From the NCBI RefSeq assembly GCF_003412455.1, contig NZ_QTJU01000006.1:1-64000 (forward strand): a stretch of DNA of 64,000 bases. The letters are read 5' to 3'. This DNA comes from Deminuibacter soli (GTDB lineage Bacteria > Bacteroidota > Bacteroidia > Chitinophagales > Chitinophagaceae). Below, one piece after another: positions 18,042 to 26,839 of the stretch. The notes beneath the pieces are model-generated. The model was not told the DNA's origin. It saw only the letters and a list, made by a program, of their open reading frames with translations, and searched no databases. A program made the position numbers and the translations under genes. Each line of letters opens with the position of its first letter. Within the stretch, counting starts at the first letter, position 1.

Positions 18042-19565
18042 ATGGCCAACTTATTCACATCACCGGTTTTGCAGGAATGGCTGCGCGCCTTCTCGTGCAT
18101 GCTGCTGCATTCACTGTGGCAGGGCCTGGTGCTTGGCATTGTTACCGCCATTGTAATATTACTTACCAAACAAACACGCGCAGCAGTTCGCTATAATATT
18201 GTGAGTAGCCTGCTGCTCCTGTTCCCGGTGGTATGCGCTTATACTTTCTGGTTATCATTAAACAATGCAACCGCAGCAACGCTGGCCGGCACCGCCACGC
18301 CACAGGCGCCCGGCTTTATGCATCACACGGGCCTTGCACAGCTGGCAGAAAACATACCCGCCTTTTGCACCCGTTATGCCAACAGCATTGTGTTGTTGTG
18401 GTTTGCTTTCTTCCTGCTTAAATGCCTGCAGATAAGCATCGGCTTTACCTATATCAACCGGGTTAAAAGAAACAACCTGTACCAGCCTGCCACACATTGG
18501 CAGCAAACCGTAACAGCATTGGCCAAACAGTTACACGTTAAAAAAACAGTGCTGCTGCTTGAATCAGGCCTAACCAAAATACCGGTAGTGATCGGTCATC
18601 TGAAGCCGGTGATTTATATGCCCATCGGCTTGCTGAACCACCTCCCTGCCAGCCAGGTAGAGGCAGTGTTGCTGCACGAGCTGGCACACATACGCCGCAA
18701 CGATTACCTGGTGAATATTTTTCAGCAGGCAGCGCAAACCATCTTCTTTTTCAACCCCGGTTTTTTATGGGTATCTGCTATTGTAAAACAGGAAAGGGAA
18801 CATTGCTGTGATGATGTGGCCCTGCACCATACACAAGCCCGCAAACAACTGGTAGAAGCGCTGGTAAACTTTACCAGGCATTCATTGTACGGCTCGGCCT
18901 ATACCACTGCATTTCCCGGCACCAAAAACCAGTTAGCCCAACGGGTAATGCGTATTGCCTGCAACCGCAATCATACTTTAAATGGTGCAGAGAAAATATT
19001 CCTGCTGCTGAGCATTGGCGTGTGTATCGCACTAACCGGTGTATTTAAAACCAGGCAACCCGCAGATACGGCCGCCCGGCATTTTTCAAAACCCGTGATT
19101 GAATCAATGATCGCCGGCAAAACACAACAGATCAGTTATGTGGCCACGCCGCCCGTATTGCAGGCGAACGAAACACACTACAAGGCAGCTGCTGTAAACC
19201 TTAAAGCAGCCGTTAAACATATTGCACGTACGCACATGACCATAGATGACACGCGTACACCACAACGCAGCAATAGTGAATTGCAGCCGCTGGCTTACAT
19301 GCCGCCTGTGAAAGAAGGCATACCACTATCACCGCAGGCGCAAATGGAAAAAGACCGGGCACAGGCAGAAAAAGACAGGCAGCAGGCAGAAAAAGATCGT
19401 GCGCAGGCGGATAAAGACCGGCAGCAGGCTGAACTGGACAGGCTACAGGCAACGAGAGACAGGGAGCAGGCAGACAGGGACCGTGTGCAGGCAGATAAAG
19501 ACCGTGTGCAGGCTGAGCTGGACCGCAAACATGCAGCAGCAGAACGCAATCACAACACACCATAA
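18042..19565 (+). CDS. M56 (BlaR1-type) membrane metallopeptidase with C-terminal heptad repeat
   Basis: 507 residues. The N-terminal third has several membrane segments (LLHSLWQGLVLGIVTAIVIL, IVSSLLLLFPVVCAYTFW, SIVLLWFAFFLLKCLQI). The zinc motif HELAHIRRND starts at residue 212, with the E-x-x-C-C-D-D-V motif (EREHCCDDVAL) downstream, both typical of M56. A further membrane span (IFLLLSIGVCIALTGVF) leads to the exported part. No penicillin-binding sensor domain is present. Instead, from about residue 432 to the end there are some ten heptads of the form DRxQAEK (KDRAQAEKDRQQAEK), closing with DRKHAAAER. The next gene encodes an exported protein with nearly the same repeat, suggesting a shared coiled coil. 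The likely role is cleaving the BlaI-type repressor in response to an unknown envelope signal. Confidence 0.9.
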   Translation: MANLFTSPVLQEWLRAFSCMLLHSLWQGLVLGIVTAIVILLTKQTRAAVRYNIVSSLLLLFPVVCAYTFWLSLNNATAATLAGTATPQAPGFMHHTGLAQLAENIPAFCTRYANSIVLLWFAFFLLKCLQISIGFTYINRVKRNNLYQPATHWQQTVTALAKQLHVKKTVLLLESGLTKIPVVIGHLKPVIYMPIGLLNHLPASQVEAVLLHELAHIRRNDYLVNIFQQAAQTIFFFNPGFLWVSAIVKQEREHCCDDVALHHTQARKQLVEALVNFTRHSLYGSAYTTAFPGTKNQLAQRVMRIACNRNHTLNGAEKIFLLLSIGVCIALTGVFKTRQPADTAARHFSKPVIESMIAGKTQQISYVATPPVLQANETHYKAAAVNLKAAVKHIARTHMTIDDTRTPQRSNSELQPLAYMPPVKEGIPLSPQAQMEKDRAQAEKDRQQAEKDRAQADKDRQQAELDRLQATRDREQADRDRVQADKDRVQAELDRKHAAAERNHNTP

Positions 19566-19732
19566 ACCACGGGCAACAACGGTGGTAACAGCTTTGTAAA
19601 AAGGCGCACTTTATAAGCTGCCCAACACCGTGCCCATCGTCATTCATTTATCAAAACAGGCTTAAACAACGCACTGGAAAGTGTACTGGCATCGTATTGC
19701 CTATTCATCAATTACCGTTAAAAAAGAAACGC

Positions 19733-20518
19733 ATGAAAACAAATATCCTGGCTGCGCAGGCAGCAGCCATTGTACTCGCCATGTCTGTACTCACCGTTCA
19801 GGCGCAAACAACACAGAAAAAAACACCCGGTACCACGCATATTACACAGGATCATAATTTCCTGAACGTGGAATCTGATTCGATCGGAGATCCTGTGCAA
19901 CGCATCACCACCTACCGTAATGGCACCTTATACAAGATAAAAGTGGAAAATGAAAAGATAACCGAACTCGCTGTTGATGGCAAAGACATACCTGCGGCCG
20001 ATTTCCCGAAATACCAATCCCTGGTAACGCAGATACTCGAGCAGGTAAAACGCGACCAGGAGCAAGCTGCGAAAGACCGCGCACAGGCAGAGCTGGACAG
20101 GCAGCAGGCGGAAAAAGACCGTGCACAGGCAGACAAAGACCGGCAGCAGGCAGACAAAGATCGCGTGCGCGCTGAAATGGACAGGGAGCAGGCCGTGAAA
20201 GATCGCGAACAGGCAGCACGTGACAGGCAGCAGGCAGAAAAAGACCGTGCACAGGCCGAAGTAGACCGCAAACACGCTGAGGAAGAACGTAAAATGATTG
20301 ATTCCCTGATCACCGGCCTGGTACAGGAAAACATCATCAAAAGCAAAGACGACCTGGTTTCCCTGGAGCTATCAGACAAGGTGCTGATGGTAAATGACAA
20401 AGCACAACCTGATGCCTTGTTACAAAAATTCAAAACCAGCTACCTGAAAACCCCGACGGCGCATATCAGTTATTACAACGGCGGCAACACCAAACGCATC
20501 AGCATCGACAACAAATAA
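19733..20518 (+). CDS. Exported protein with DRxQAEK heptad repeats, partner of the M56 peptidase
   Basis: 261 residues from ATG 19733, which opens a signal peptide (MKTNILAAQAAAIVLAMSVLTVQAQ). A small domain follows (about 30-105, ITTYRNGTLYKIKVENEKITELAVDGKDI). Then come about twelve heptads DRxQAEK (residues about 115-195), ending DRKHAEEERKMIDSL, and a C-terminal domain (ITGLVQENIIKSKDDLVSLELSDKVLMVNDK). The heptads closely match those at the end of the M56 peptidase encoded 167 bp upstream, including the DRKHAxxER ending. It could form a periplasmic coiled coil with the peptidase; alternatively it is a single alpha helix acting as a spacer. The domains outside the repeat are not recognised. 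A start at 19697 would bury the signal peptide, so I reject it. Confidence 0.8.
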   Translation: MKTNILAAQAAAIVLAMSVLTVQAQTTQKKTPGTTHITQDHNFLNVESDSIGDPVQRITTYRNGTLYKIKVENEKITELAVDGKDIPAADFPKYQSLVTQILEQVKRDQEQAAKDRAQAELDRQQAEKDRAQADKDRQQADKDRVRAEMDREQAVKDREQAARDRQQAEKDRAQAEVDRKHAEEERKMIDSLITGLVQENIIKSKDDLVSLELSDKVLMVNDKAQPDALLQKFKTSYLKTPTAHISYYNGGNTKRISIDNK

Positions 20519-20538
20519 ACCACACCCTCCTTGCATGC

Positions 20539-20571
20539 AAAAGCCCTGTCATCCACAGATGCAGGGCTTTT
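20539..20571. terminator. Bidirectional terminator between convergent genes
   Basis: AAAAGCCCTG-13 nt-CAGGGCTTTT is a perfect 10-bp stem with A-run and T-run on either side, so it can stop transcription from both the heptad-repeat gene (+) and the acyltransferase gene (-). Confidence 0.85.
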
Positions 20572-20591
20572 AGCTATAACACGGCAATCTT

Positions 20592-21701
20592 TTATGCAAG
20601 CTTTTTCCGCAGCCATTTGCGAACCGGCTCATCGTACCATTTCAACGCGGCATAGGCCAAAACAATTGCACCTATCAGAATAAGCAACGCATAAGGCCAT
20701 ACCTGCGCAATGGTTACGCCTTTGTGATTGCTGATCCAGGCAACGTAAAAATAAACCAGCGGGTAATGCACCAGGTATAACGGATAGGATATATCACCCA
20801 GGAATTTGCATACCCTGTTCTCTCTTTGTGTTTGCATTATGCCACTTGCACCAAGGTATACAATAAGCGGGAAAATGATGATGATACAAACAGATTCATA
20901 GAGCCCGTTCATCCAGAGATGGCCGGCACCGCCTATGCGTGGCATATAAAGTATAACAGCCACTAAAACACTGCACCATAAAAAGGCGTTTTTAATGCGC
21001 GCCGGCTTCATTATGCGTGAAAGCAGCAAACCGGCAAAGAAAGGGTACATGGTACGGGTTAGCCCGATACGCACCTGTGGCACATTCAGCGTCCAGCCGC
21101 CACTAACGTCGCCGTTGGTGATAGCCAGGTGTGCAAGTGCAATAGCGGCGATGGCCACCAGGATACTCAATGCTGTTTTGGAAAATTTCCTGATGCCGAT
21201 AGCATACAGGATGTTGGCAATGTATTCAAAGAACAGGGACCATCCTACGCTGTTGAGGGGATGCATCTCTTCCCAGCCACGTATATCAAGCGATAAGGGC
21301 ACAGGCAATATTGTATAACCAACAAGCATTACCAGCAGCATCTTCCACAGCGGCACAGTATGAATGAGTGGCCACAGCGTAGAATCGGTAAAGTAGAAAC
21401 CGATAGCACCCATGGTCATACCCAATACCACCATTGGCTGAAGCCTTTCGATACGGCGTTTGAAAAAGCTGCCAACAGTCATTTTATTCCAGCGATCGTC
21501 ATAAGCATAGCCAATCACGAAACCGGATAACAGAAAGAAAAAGTCTACGGCCAGGTAACCATGATTGACGGGCTTGTCTAAATTACTGGTCGATAGCGGC
21601 TCACCCAGGTGGAATGTTACAACGATGATAGCTGCGACGCCGCGAAGGCCGTCTAATATGGGGTAGTGTGGCTTGGTGGCCAGCTCGTTATTGTTCATCA
21701 A
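20592..21701 (-). CDS. Membrane acyltransferase family protein (Acyltransf_3)
   Basis: 369 residues with about ten hydrophobic spans. The opening YPILDGLRGVAAIIVVTFHLGEP carries the conserved R-G-x-A-A-x-x-V and the active-site His of the OafA/NolL-type acyltransferase family. DFFFLLSGFVIGYAYDDRW and the end ALKWYDEPVRKWLRKK are also typical. Such proteins O-acetylate cell-surface sugars. A degraded copy of the same gene, fused across a large internal deletion, lies at 58.88-59.09 kb. Confidence 0.9.
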   Translation of the reverse strand: MMNNNELATKPHYPILDGLRGVAAIIVVTFHLGEPLSTSNLDKPVNHGYLAVDFFFLLSGFVIGYAYDDRWNKMTVGSFFKRRIERLQPMVVLGMTMGAIGFYFTDSTLWPLIHTVPLWKMLLVMLVGYTILPVPLSLDIRGWEEMHPLNSVGWSLFFEYIANILYAIGIRKFSKTALSILVAIAAIALAHLAITNGDVSGGWTLNVPQVRIGLTRTMYPFFAGLLLSRIMKPARIKNAFLWCSVLVAVILYMPRIGGAGHLWMNGLYESVCIIIIFPLIVYLGASGIMQTQRENRVCKFLGDISYPLYLVHYPLVYFYVAWISNHKGVTIAQVWPYALLILIGAIVLAYAALKWYDEPVRKWLRKKLA

Positions 21702-21919
21702 TAAAATTGGATATACAGACTATGAATTAAAACTGGCGCAAAATATAAAAAAAATGCATTGGTGCTTTTTTATTGTGCCGCTGCGCAATAAAAAGCCCTC
21801 TCAACTTCATTAAAGGATACCGAAGTCACTAAACTAATTCCACCCTTCGACACAACGAGTAAACAAGTGTACGAACTAAAGCAAATAGTCAATAATTTTG
21901 CCATTGGGTTGTTGCGAAA

Positions 21920-22465
21920 TCATTTTTTAGGTCTTTGGAAATGGGTCTTCATATATGAATTAACGTCGTTAGATGACATTACAACCAAATCGTCTGTATT
22001 GAAAAAATGCTTTGAAATTCTATAGTTACACTGACTATTTCGCCAGCTTTGGACGACAAGATTTTCTTTACTTCCTAACGTAGATGTATTGAACGAAACT
22101 ATCCTGGCCGTTTGATGCATACGTAGACTTATACTGTCTGGCAAATCCGCCGGGCTTCCCTGTACTCTGTACACAAACGCTGATAGCCGACCTGTTGAAT
22201 CAGTGGAAAAATAGAGCCTCGCAACAGGGAAATGACTGCAAATTACCAAAGGGTTCCTTAACAATATTTCTCCGGCAATATCATATGGATACATGGATGA
22301 TCTCTCCTCGTAAGTCAACGTTCTTGTATAATACAATCTCTTTAGTGTCGCTACTGATTCATTGAAGATCGTATCGATGGCAGACAAAACAATCTGAGGT
22401 CTTTGCTGGCCAAAAACAGGGCTGGCCAGAAACAACAAAAAAAATAGTGAAATATTTTTAATCAT
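21920..22465 (-). CDS. Exported protein of unknown function, third gene of lipoprotein operon
   Basis: 181 residues from ATG 22465 with a signal peptide (MIKNISLFFLLFLASPVFGQQRP). Its start overlaps the stop of the upstream gene by 8 bp, so translation is probably coupled. The mature part is a small mixed domain (YYTRTLTYEERSSMYPYDIAGEILLRNP) without recognised motifs. Base composition is more AT-rich than the genes to the left. It may be a partner or protective factor for the lipoprotein encoded first in the operon; that is inference. Confidence 0.65.
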   Translation of the reverse strand: MIKNISLFFLLFLASPVFGQQRPQIVLSAIDTIFNESVATLKRLYYTRTLTYEERSSMYPYDIAGEILLRNPLVICSHFPVARLYFSTDSTGRLSAFVYRVQGSPADLPDSISLRMHQTARIVSFNTSTLGSKENLVVQSWRNSQCNYRISKHFFNTDDLVVMSSNDVNSYMKTHFQRPKK

Positions 22466-23015
22466 AGAAATACGATGAAAACAGCGCGTTAAAAATAAGA
22501 AAAGGCTTATACGTAATATCGGAATAGAAATTATCATTCAGCTTACCGTAATCTTCAAAGGCAATATTTTCAATTTCTTTCAAAGCGATCATTTGTTCTA
22601 TGGGTTCATAACTTGGGAAGAAAATTTCAATCGCACGGCCAGTTTCCATAATAACAGGATCGTTTAAATCGTTAATTGAAACGTTACGTAAGTCACCATA
22701 TTTGTACCCAGACAATCGTAAGTTCTTATAAATGCAATAGAGAGGCGCAAGCCTGCTAATCGTAATTACAACGTTTTGGGCGCCAGTTTTAAAAGCCCCT
22801 ATGCGCCAGCATCGTCCATGCAAAAGAGCTGGCGGACCAACAGGATAAGTTTTCCAACCATTAACTTCCAGCCGGTCTTGCAACAGTTCCCAGTTTATTT
22901 GCAATTTGTTGGATTCGGCTAATGTTGCTATGAGATGGCGATATTGCTGGGTAGCAAAGTAATTTTGTTCATTGTTAACGAAAGCTATCCCCACTGGGAA
23001 AAATTCGTTTGCCAT
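22458..23015 (-). CDS. Cytoplasmic protein of unknown function, second gene of lipoprotein operon
   Basis: 185 residues from ATG 23015 (MANEFFPVGIAFVNNEQNYFATQQYRHLI); a longer frame to 23117 lacks protein-like character at its front. No signal peptide. The stretches AQNVVITISRLAPLYCIYK and FEDYGKLNDNFYSDITYKPFLIFNALFSSYFYD resemble small immunity-type proteins in build (acidic, ending in N-A-L-F-S), but there is no firm family match. It lies between a Gly-linker lipoprotein and an exported protein. Confidence 0.6.
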   Translation of the reverse strand: MANEFFPVGIAFVNNEQNYFATQQYRHLIATLAESNKLQINWELLQDRLEVNGWKTYPVGPPALLHGRCWRIGAFKTGAQNVVITISRLAPLYCIYKNLRLSGYKYGDLRNVSINDLNDPVIMETGRAIEIFFPSYEPIEQMIALKEIENIAFEDYGKLNDNFYSDITYKPFLIFNALFSSYFYD

Positions 23016-23101
23016 AGCTGTAATTTTGGATGCTAGCATAAAACAAGATACCGAATAAATTACTTCAAAAGTATTTATCCGGTATCTATATAATCCTATG
23101 T

Positions 23102-24463
23102 TTAGTATCCATTGCAAGAATCGTCACCTGACCAGTCAGCCTTCATTACCACTGTTTTATTGGAAGAGTTATACAAACTCACGGTACAGGAACATTGTAA
23201 AGCATCGCTAAGAAAGCCTTGCATTAGATTTCTAAATTCAATAGCCAATGTTTCTTTCGGTATTGCTTCAAACATTTCAGCACTTATTCCTGCGTACTTC
23301 GCCGCCTGGAACTGCCCGGCTGCGTTGGCTGCATTTGCTGCCTCATAAGCAGCTTCACGATTTGTAATATAGATTTTTGGTTGACCTGGTAAATCGCTGG
23401 CAATTCTAAAGGTTGGAGTGCCCACATAAATAGTCCCGTATGGCTTAACGCTGGAAATACCCATACCTAACCAGTCTGCAACGAACTGAATGCCTGATAC
23501 CCCCGCTTCCTGCCAATTTGTTGTTGAGTTAATTTTAATGAAAACAAAGGATCGACAGCTTATCTTACCATTATTTGCACCCGTATTACTGTTATAAACG
23601 GGTGGAATTGTCGCCGGAGGAAATGGGTCAGGTACTATTATACCACCTCCGCCATTACCGCCACCTCCGGGGGTAGGGCCAGATCCACCTGGGTCGGTAG
23701 TACCACCACCGCCACCGCCACCCGATCCACCACCGGGACACACCGTTTGGTAGGTGGTGTAGGGGGTATAAATGCAGATAGTTGTCCCATCAGGCGTAGC
23801 AGGGCAGCTAACTTCATAGGTAGTTGTTGGCACCTCTACGCATGGATCCCCACCCATAAGTGAACTTTTATAAGTGCCGCCCCGCTGTGTATAAACCTGT
23901 CCTTTATAGTATTTAACTTGTGTAATAAACTTACCGTGTGTATCAAAATAGAGTTGCAGCCCGATGGCAGTAGAAGGTTTGGCGGATACAGATATGTCAG
24001 CGATTCTCTCATCGCTTTGGCGATGCTGGCGAGCGACGATCATTTGCACGAGTTGTATTAGGGTTTGCTTTGCGGCATTTTGTTTTACAACAAGTGAATA
24101 AAAAGAAGGGGCCTGAAAGTTCTCTTGTGTAATAAGCATTCGAGTACTTGCAGAATACTTATTTTCAAATTTGAATGGCACTTCAATGTACTTGGCTGTA
24201 TCATCTTCGTATGCGTTGACCGCTTCCCAGTTAAGCCTGCCAATTGAAACTTGCTGACCTGCCGTGTCGGCAAAACGCATGACGCCTTGCGAGAAGTTGC
24301 CGCCGTCCTTTTCAACAATAGCTTTTGCTGATGCGATACTGAACAAGTCGGAATCTGGGCCCTCTGGGGTTAGTAGCGTTGTATCTTTTTTCTTACAGGC
24401 ATTGAAAACAAGGATTAAGGCAAGGAGTACCCTTGCCAGCGCAAAGGGTTTGTTGTTTCTCAT
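23102..24463 (-). CDS. Lipoprotein with Gly-rich linker and variable-looking C-terminal domain
   Basis: 453 residues. The signal has a lipobox (LALILVFNACKKKDTT). The N-terminal half (about 30-200) is a globular domain with ASAKAIVEKDGGNFSQGVMRF and RMLITQENFQAPSFYSLVVK. Two Cys-containing repeats YEVSC and YQTVC frame residues 215-240. Then comes a linker of almost pure Gly/Pro/Ser/Thr (about 241-290), and a separate C-terminal domain (about 300-453) with four Cys near its end (LQCSCTV, DDSCNGY) and an Ala-rich helix (EAANAANAAGQFQAAKYAG). The modular form, lipid anchor + linker + distinct end domain, followed by two small genes, resembles surface toxin/immunity sets, but the end domain shows no known toxin motif. 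Confidence 0.7.
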   Translation of the reverse strand: MRNNKPFALARVLLALILVFNACKKKDTTLLTPEGPDSDLFSIASAKAIVEKDGGNFSQGVMRFADTAGQQVSIGRLNWEAVNAYEDDTAKYIEVPFKFENKYSASTRMLITQENFQAPSFYSLVVKQNAAKQTLIQLVQMIVARQHRQSDERIADISVSAKPSTAIGLQLYFDTHGKFITQVKYYKGQVYTQRGGTYKSSLMGGDPCVEVPTTTYEVSCPATPDGTTICIYTPYTTYQTVCPGGGSGGGGGGGTTDPGGSGPTPGGGGNGGGGIIVPDPFPPATIPPVYNSNTGANNGKISCRSFVFIKINSTTNWQEAGVSGIQFVADWLGMGISSVKPYGTIYVGTPTFRIASDLPGQPKIYITNREAAYEAANAANAAGQFQAAKYAGISAEMFEAIPKETLAIEFRNLMQGFLSDALQCSCTVSLYNSSNKTVVMKADWSGDDSCNGY

Positions 24464-24483
24464 AGATTAGTTTTTTCCAAAAT

Positions 24484-24887
24484 AGAACTGGATTTTCATT
24501 TTGGCAATCCGTGTTTTCACGGTAGTATTAAAATGTTTAAGATATGCATACTCATATGAAAAACCGAACAATACCGGGGGGAATCAATAAATGTTTTTCG
24601 GTAGAAATTGAAATGTATTGGTGAGCTGTCAAATTGATTGATGCATAGTTGACAGTAATACAGGTGTACAGGTGCGTGACAGAACCGCGTGTCATAATTT
24701 TTTTTGAGCAGTGCTGTAGCGGGCTTCAGCATTCCTGTTACTTTCCTGTGCACGAATGTAATTTTTACGTGTCATTGCGCGTGTCTTTTGCGTGTCGGAA
24801 TAAGCGCAAAAAACAGACAAATCCCGGCAAAGGATTTAAAAAAAGGCTGTAAGTCAATAACTTACAACCTTTACAAGTACTACTTAC
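24484..24887. mobile_element. Scar of an earlier integrated element, left of the intact one
   Basis: The right part repeats the end structure of the neighbouring element. CGTGTC occurs at 24768-24773, 24780-24785 and 24791-24796, with spacings of 12 and 11 bp, exactly as at 32772-32800. AATAAGCGCAAAAAA follows, then a terminator hairpin (24844-24870) just before the core at 24888. The left part starts with AGAACTGGATT (24484-24494), an 11-bp match to the core, followed by CCGTGTTTTCACGG, similar to the inner left end of the intact element. No integrase or mobilisation gene remains in these 404 bp. Confidence 0.55.
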
Positions 24888-24904
24888 GTGCCCAGAACTG
24901 GATT
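24888..24904 (-). other. Left attachment core (att)
   Basis: GTGCCCAGAACTGGATT, identical to the last 17 bp of the tRNA-Leu end at 32893-32909. Inside the element it is followed at 24941-24957 by CGTGTC-5 nt-CGTGCC, likely integrase arm sites. Confidence 0.85.
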
Positions 24905-25076
24905 ACTTCCAGCTTGGTTATCAATTATCTTTAATAATTCCGTGTCGAATCCGTGCCGAAAAGCCCGTTCCAGCAAGGGACGGCGCTTTTTTCTTACTAA
25001 TTGCCGCTTTGCACAATTACTGTACTAATGTAATTATTTTATCCCGTCCGCATCGATATTTGGGCATTCTCCAAAA

Positions 25077-25105
25077 AAAAGTCAAGTGGATTACACTTGA
25101 CTTTT
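25077..25105. terminator. Terminator at left end of element
   Basis: Perfect 12-bp stem AAAAGTCAAGTG-5 nt-CACTTGACTTTT with A/T runs on both sides. It lies just after the stop of the leftward gene at 25132 and can act in both directions. Confidence 0.85.
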
Positions 25106-25131
25106 AAGATTCTTGTAAAGCTTGCACTTAA

Positions 25132-25338
25132 TCAAATTTCTTCCCTGCCCATCATATTGTCAAGCTGCTCCCGGCTATAATAGCCTGACGCATTTTTAAC
25201 GATACCAGCCTCTGCGCATTTCTTTGCAAACTGCGTACGTTCAAGGTTTGTATAAATTAGAGCTTCTTCCGTTTTTAAAAATCGTTTAAAGCACAAAGCG
25301 ATCGCCCGCATAACGACTTTTTGTTCTGATTGGATCAT
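25132..25338 (-). CDS. Small protein of unknown function (element cargo)
   Basis: 68 residues from ATG 25338 (MIQSEQKVVMRAIALCFKRFLKTEEALIYTNLERTQFAKKCAEAG). Basic and helical, probably DNA- or protein-binding; the ending NASGYYSREQLDNMM is reminiscent of small excision or regulatory proteins in Bacteroidota elements, but there is no firm match. It is the last gene on the left. Confidence 0.5.
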   Translation of the reverse strand: MIQSEQKVVMRAIALCFKRFLKTEEALIYTNLERTQFAKKCAEAGIVKNASGYYSREQLDNMMGREEI

Positions 25339-25594
25339 AATTGCAAAAATTATAAAACATTGTGATAACCAGCCGGGGAGGCTTTCAGCGCTTGGCAAAT
25401 ATATGGATGGCAATCATAGAACCGCAACTTTGGAAACCGTTTGTAATACTTTGTAATGGATTGTATTCGTTTTTGCTTTAAAGAGAATGATTTGAAACCG
25501 GTAATACCCTGTTATACGCGTAAAAGAAAACTGGCCTCCGCTTCATTCTCTCGACAGAGTTGAAGCATCAGCCAGTTTGGATATAGAAACATGA

Positions 25595-26203
25595 CTAAGC
25601 CTTATTTGGAAGGCGGTTCTTAATGCGCCCGCCCACATGGTTAATTTCCCTTACATCAATCAGGTGTGCGGCCTCAATCAATTTCAAAAGGTATCTATAG
25701 ATTTGTAGGCTATCGGCGGATTCCATGCATTCAAAAACAGGATCGGGACTAAGAACATATTCTTGCAACGGTTTTAGTGCCTTCTTCCAATCTCCCAATT
25801 CCCGGTATTTAAAGAACCGTTTGAAAACCAGATAGGGGTTGGTATATTCTTTAAAGCTAAGCGAGCGCGGAAAGTAGTCCCAGTCGGACAATCTACCAAT
25901 CCAGCCCCTGAAAAGGTTGGGGTTGAATGCCTCACTCCTTTGTATTTTCAGCTGCCCATTTTTGTTTTCCTTATCGATAAGATAAGCTGCATTAATTAGC
26001 CCTTCCAGTTGTTCAAAACTGAATAGGACATTTGCAGGACAGCGTTTTTGCCAAATACCTTTGGTGTACGCTTTTTTTATCATCTGTAACACCTGGTGCC
26101 TGTAGTCGGCTACAGTGGCAAAATCAAAATAATTTGCAATGATCTGGTAGGGGTCGGTAATCTCTTCCCTGTACCAAATGGAGGTTTTAATATAGTCTTT
26201 CAT
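25595..26203 (-). CDS. Element protein of unknown function
   Basis: 202 residues, cytoplasmic, rich in aromatic and charged residues (YFDFATVADYRHQVLQMIKKAY, FRGWIGRLSDWDYFPRSLSFKEY, LVFKRFFKYRELGDWKKAL). The form is mostly helical. Only 3 bp separate it from the upstream gene, so both belong to one transcript. No family is recognised. Confidence 0.65.
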   Translation of the reverse strand: MKDYIKTSIWYREEITDPYQIIANYFDFATVADYRHQVLQMIKKAYTKGIWQKRCPANVLFSFEQLEGLINAAYLIDKENKNGQLKIQRSEAFNPNLFRGWIGRLSDWDYFPRSLSFKEYTNPYLVFKRFFKYRELGDWKKALKPLQEYVLSPDPVFECMESADSLQIYRYLLKLIEAAHLIDVREINHVGGRIKNRLPNKA

Positions 26204-26206
26204 GGG

Positions 26207-26689
26207 TTATTCATTATTAGGTTTACGTTCGGGGCGGCTGTAGCCTGGGTAGGCTGTGATAATCTGGCCGCCGCCATCGGTTATAACTGTTATAAAGGAG
26301 GTGGGTGTCCGGTCAATATCAAATCCTATAATAGCGCCTGTATTAATCACCCGCCGATAGTTCAACGTGCCGAGAACGGGGGAAACTGGCTGGGATGACG
26401 CATCCCTTAAATGGGATAAAATATCTACCACCGGAACAGTGAATTTACTTGCAAGGGGGTAGCGAGGGATTTTGTAATAGTGTCGTTCTAAAAGGTGGAC
26501 CAGCCTTGTAATCGTTATATAATAGGTTTTCCGGAATAGCTTTTTCTTGTCAAAAACCGGAATACCCATAAAGGCATTGGTTGTTAACCCGGTCAACCAA
26601 TCCTGAATATCATTTAGCGTAAAAATGAGCTTTAGCCACTCGCTTTCGCTAAAGGTAGGTGTGGGTGGTGATTCAATTTGGTCTAGCAT
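26207..26689 (-). CDS. Element protein of unknown function, first gene of pair
   Basis: 160 residues, cytoplasmic. It starts MLDQIESPPTPTFSESEWLKLIFTLNDIQDWLTG and ends with a beta-rich part (INTGAIIGFDIDRTPTSFITVITDGGGQIITAYPGYSRPERKPNNE). It is divergent from the XRE gene at 26840, with 150 bp between, and is coupled to the 25595 gene. No recognised motif. Confidence 0.65.
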   Translation of the reverse strand: MLDQIESPPTPTFSESEWLKLIFTLNDIQDWLTGLTTNAFMGIPVFDKKKLFRKTYYITITRLVHLLERHYYKIPRYPLASKFTVPVVDILSHLRDASSQPVSPVLGTLNYRRVINTGAIIGFDIDRTPTSFITVITDGGGQIITAYPGYSRPERKPNNE

Positions 26690-26826
26690 ATTCAGCGTTT
26701 TAAGACACTAAATAACATTGTAATAATCTGCTAATCAATTCGATATTCTACTTCTTTATTCGATTCCATGACTGGCGTAGAACTATTTTATTCCGAAAAA
26801 TGACTATATTACCTATTCAGAAAAAG

Positions 26827-26834
26827 ATAAATTT
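26827..26834 (+). promoter_or_regulatory. -7 element of the XRE-HEPN-DUF2188 operon
   Basis: TAAATTTG matches TAnnTTTG and stands only 5 bp before the ATG at 26840. The message would then be leaderless or nearly so, or a second start (MPNKVHEGRN at 26855) is used. The -33 part is weak. Confidence 0.5.
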
Positions 26835-26839
26835 GCACT

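Noticed and set aside
19213-19647. Cys/Leu-rich frame opposite the M56 heptads
   Set aside because: It is an artefact of the repetitive DNA coding for DRxQAEK on the other strand.
24844-24870. Native terminator of tRNA-Leu left of the element
   Set aside because: At first it looked like the original tRNA terminator, but the CGTGTC triplet beside it shows that it belongs to another element end.
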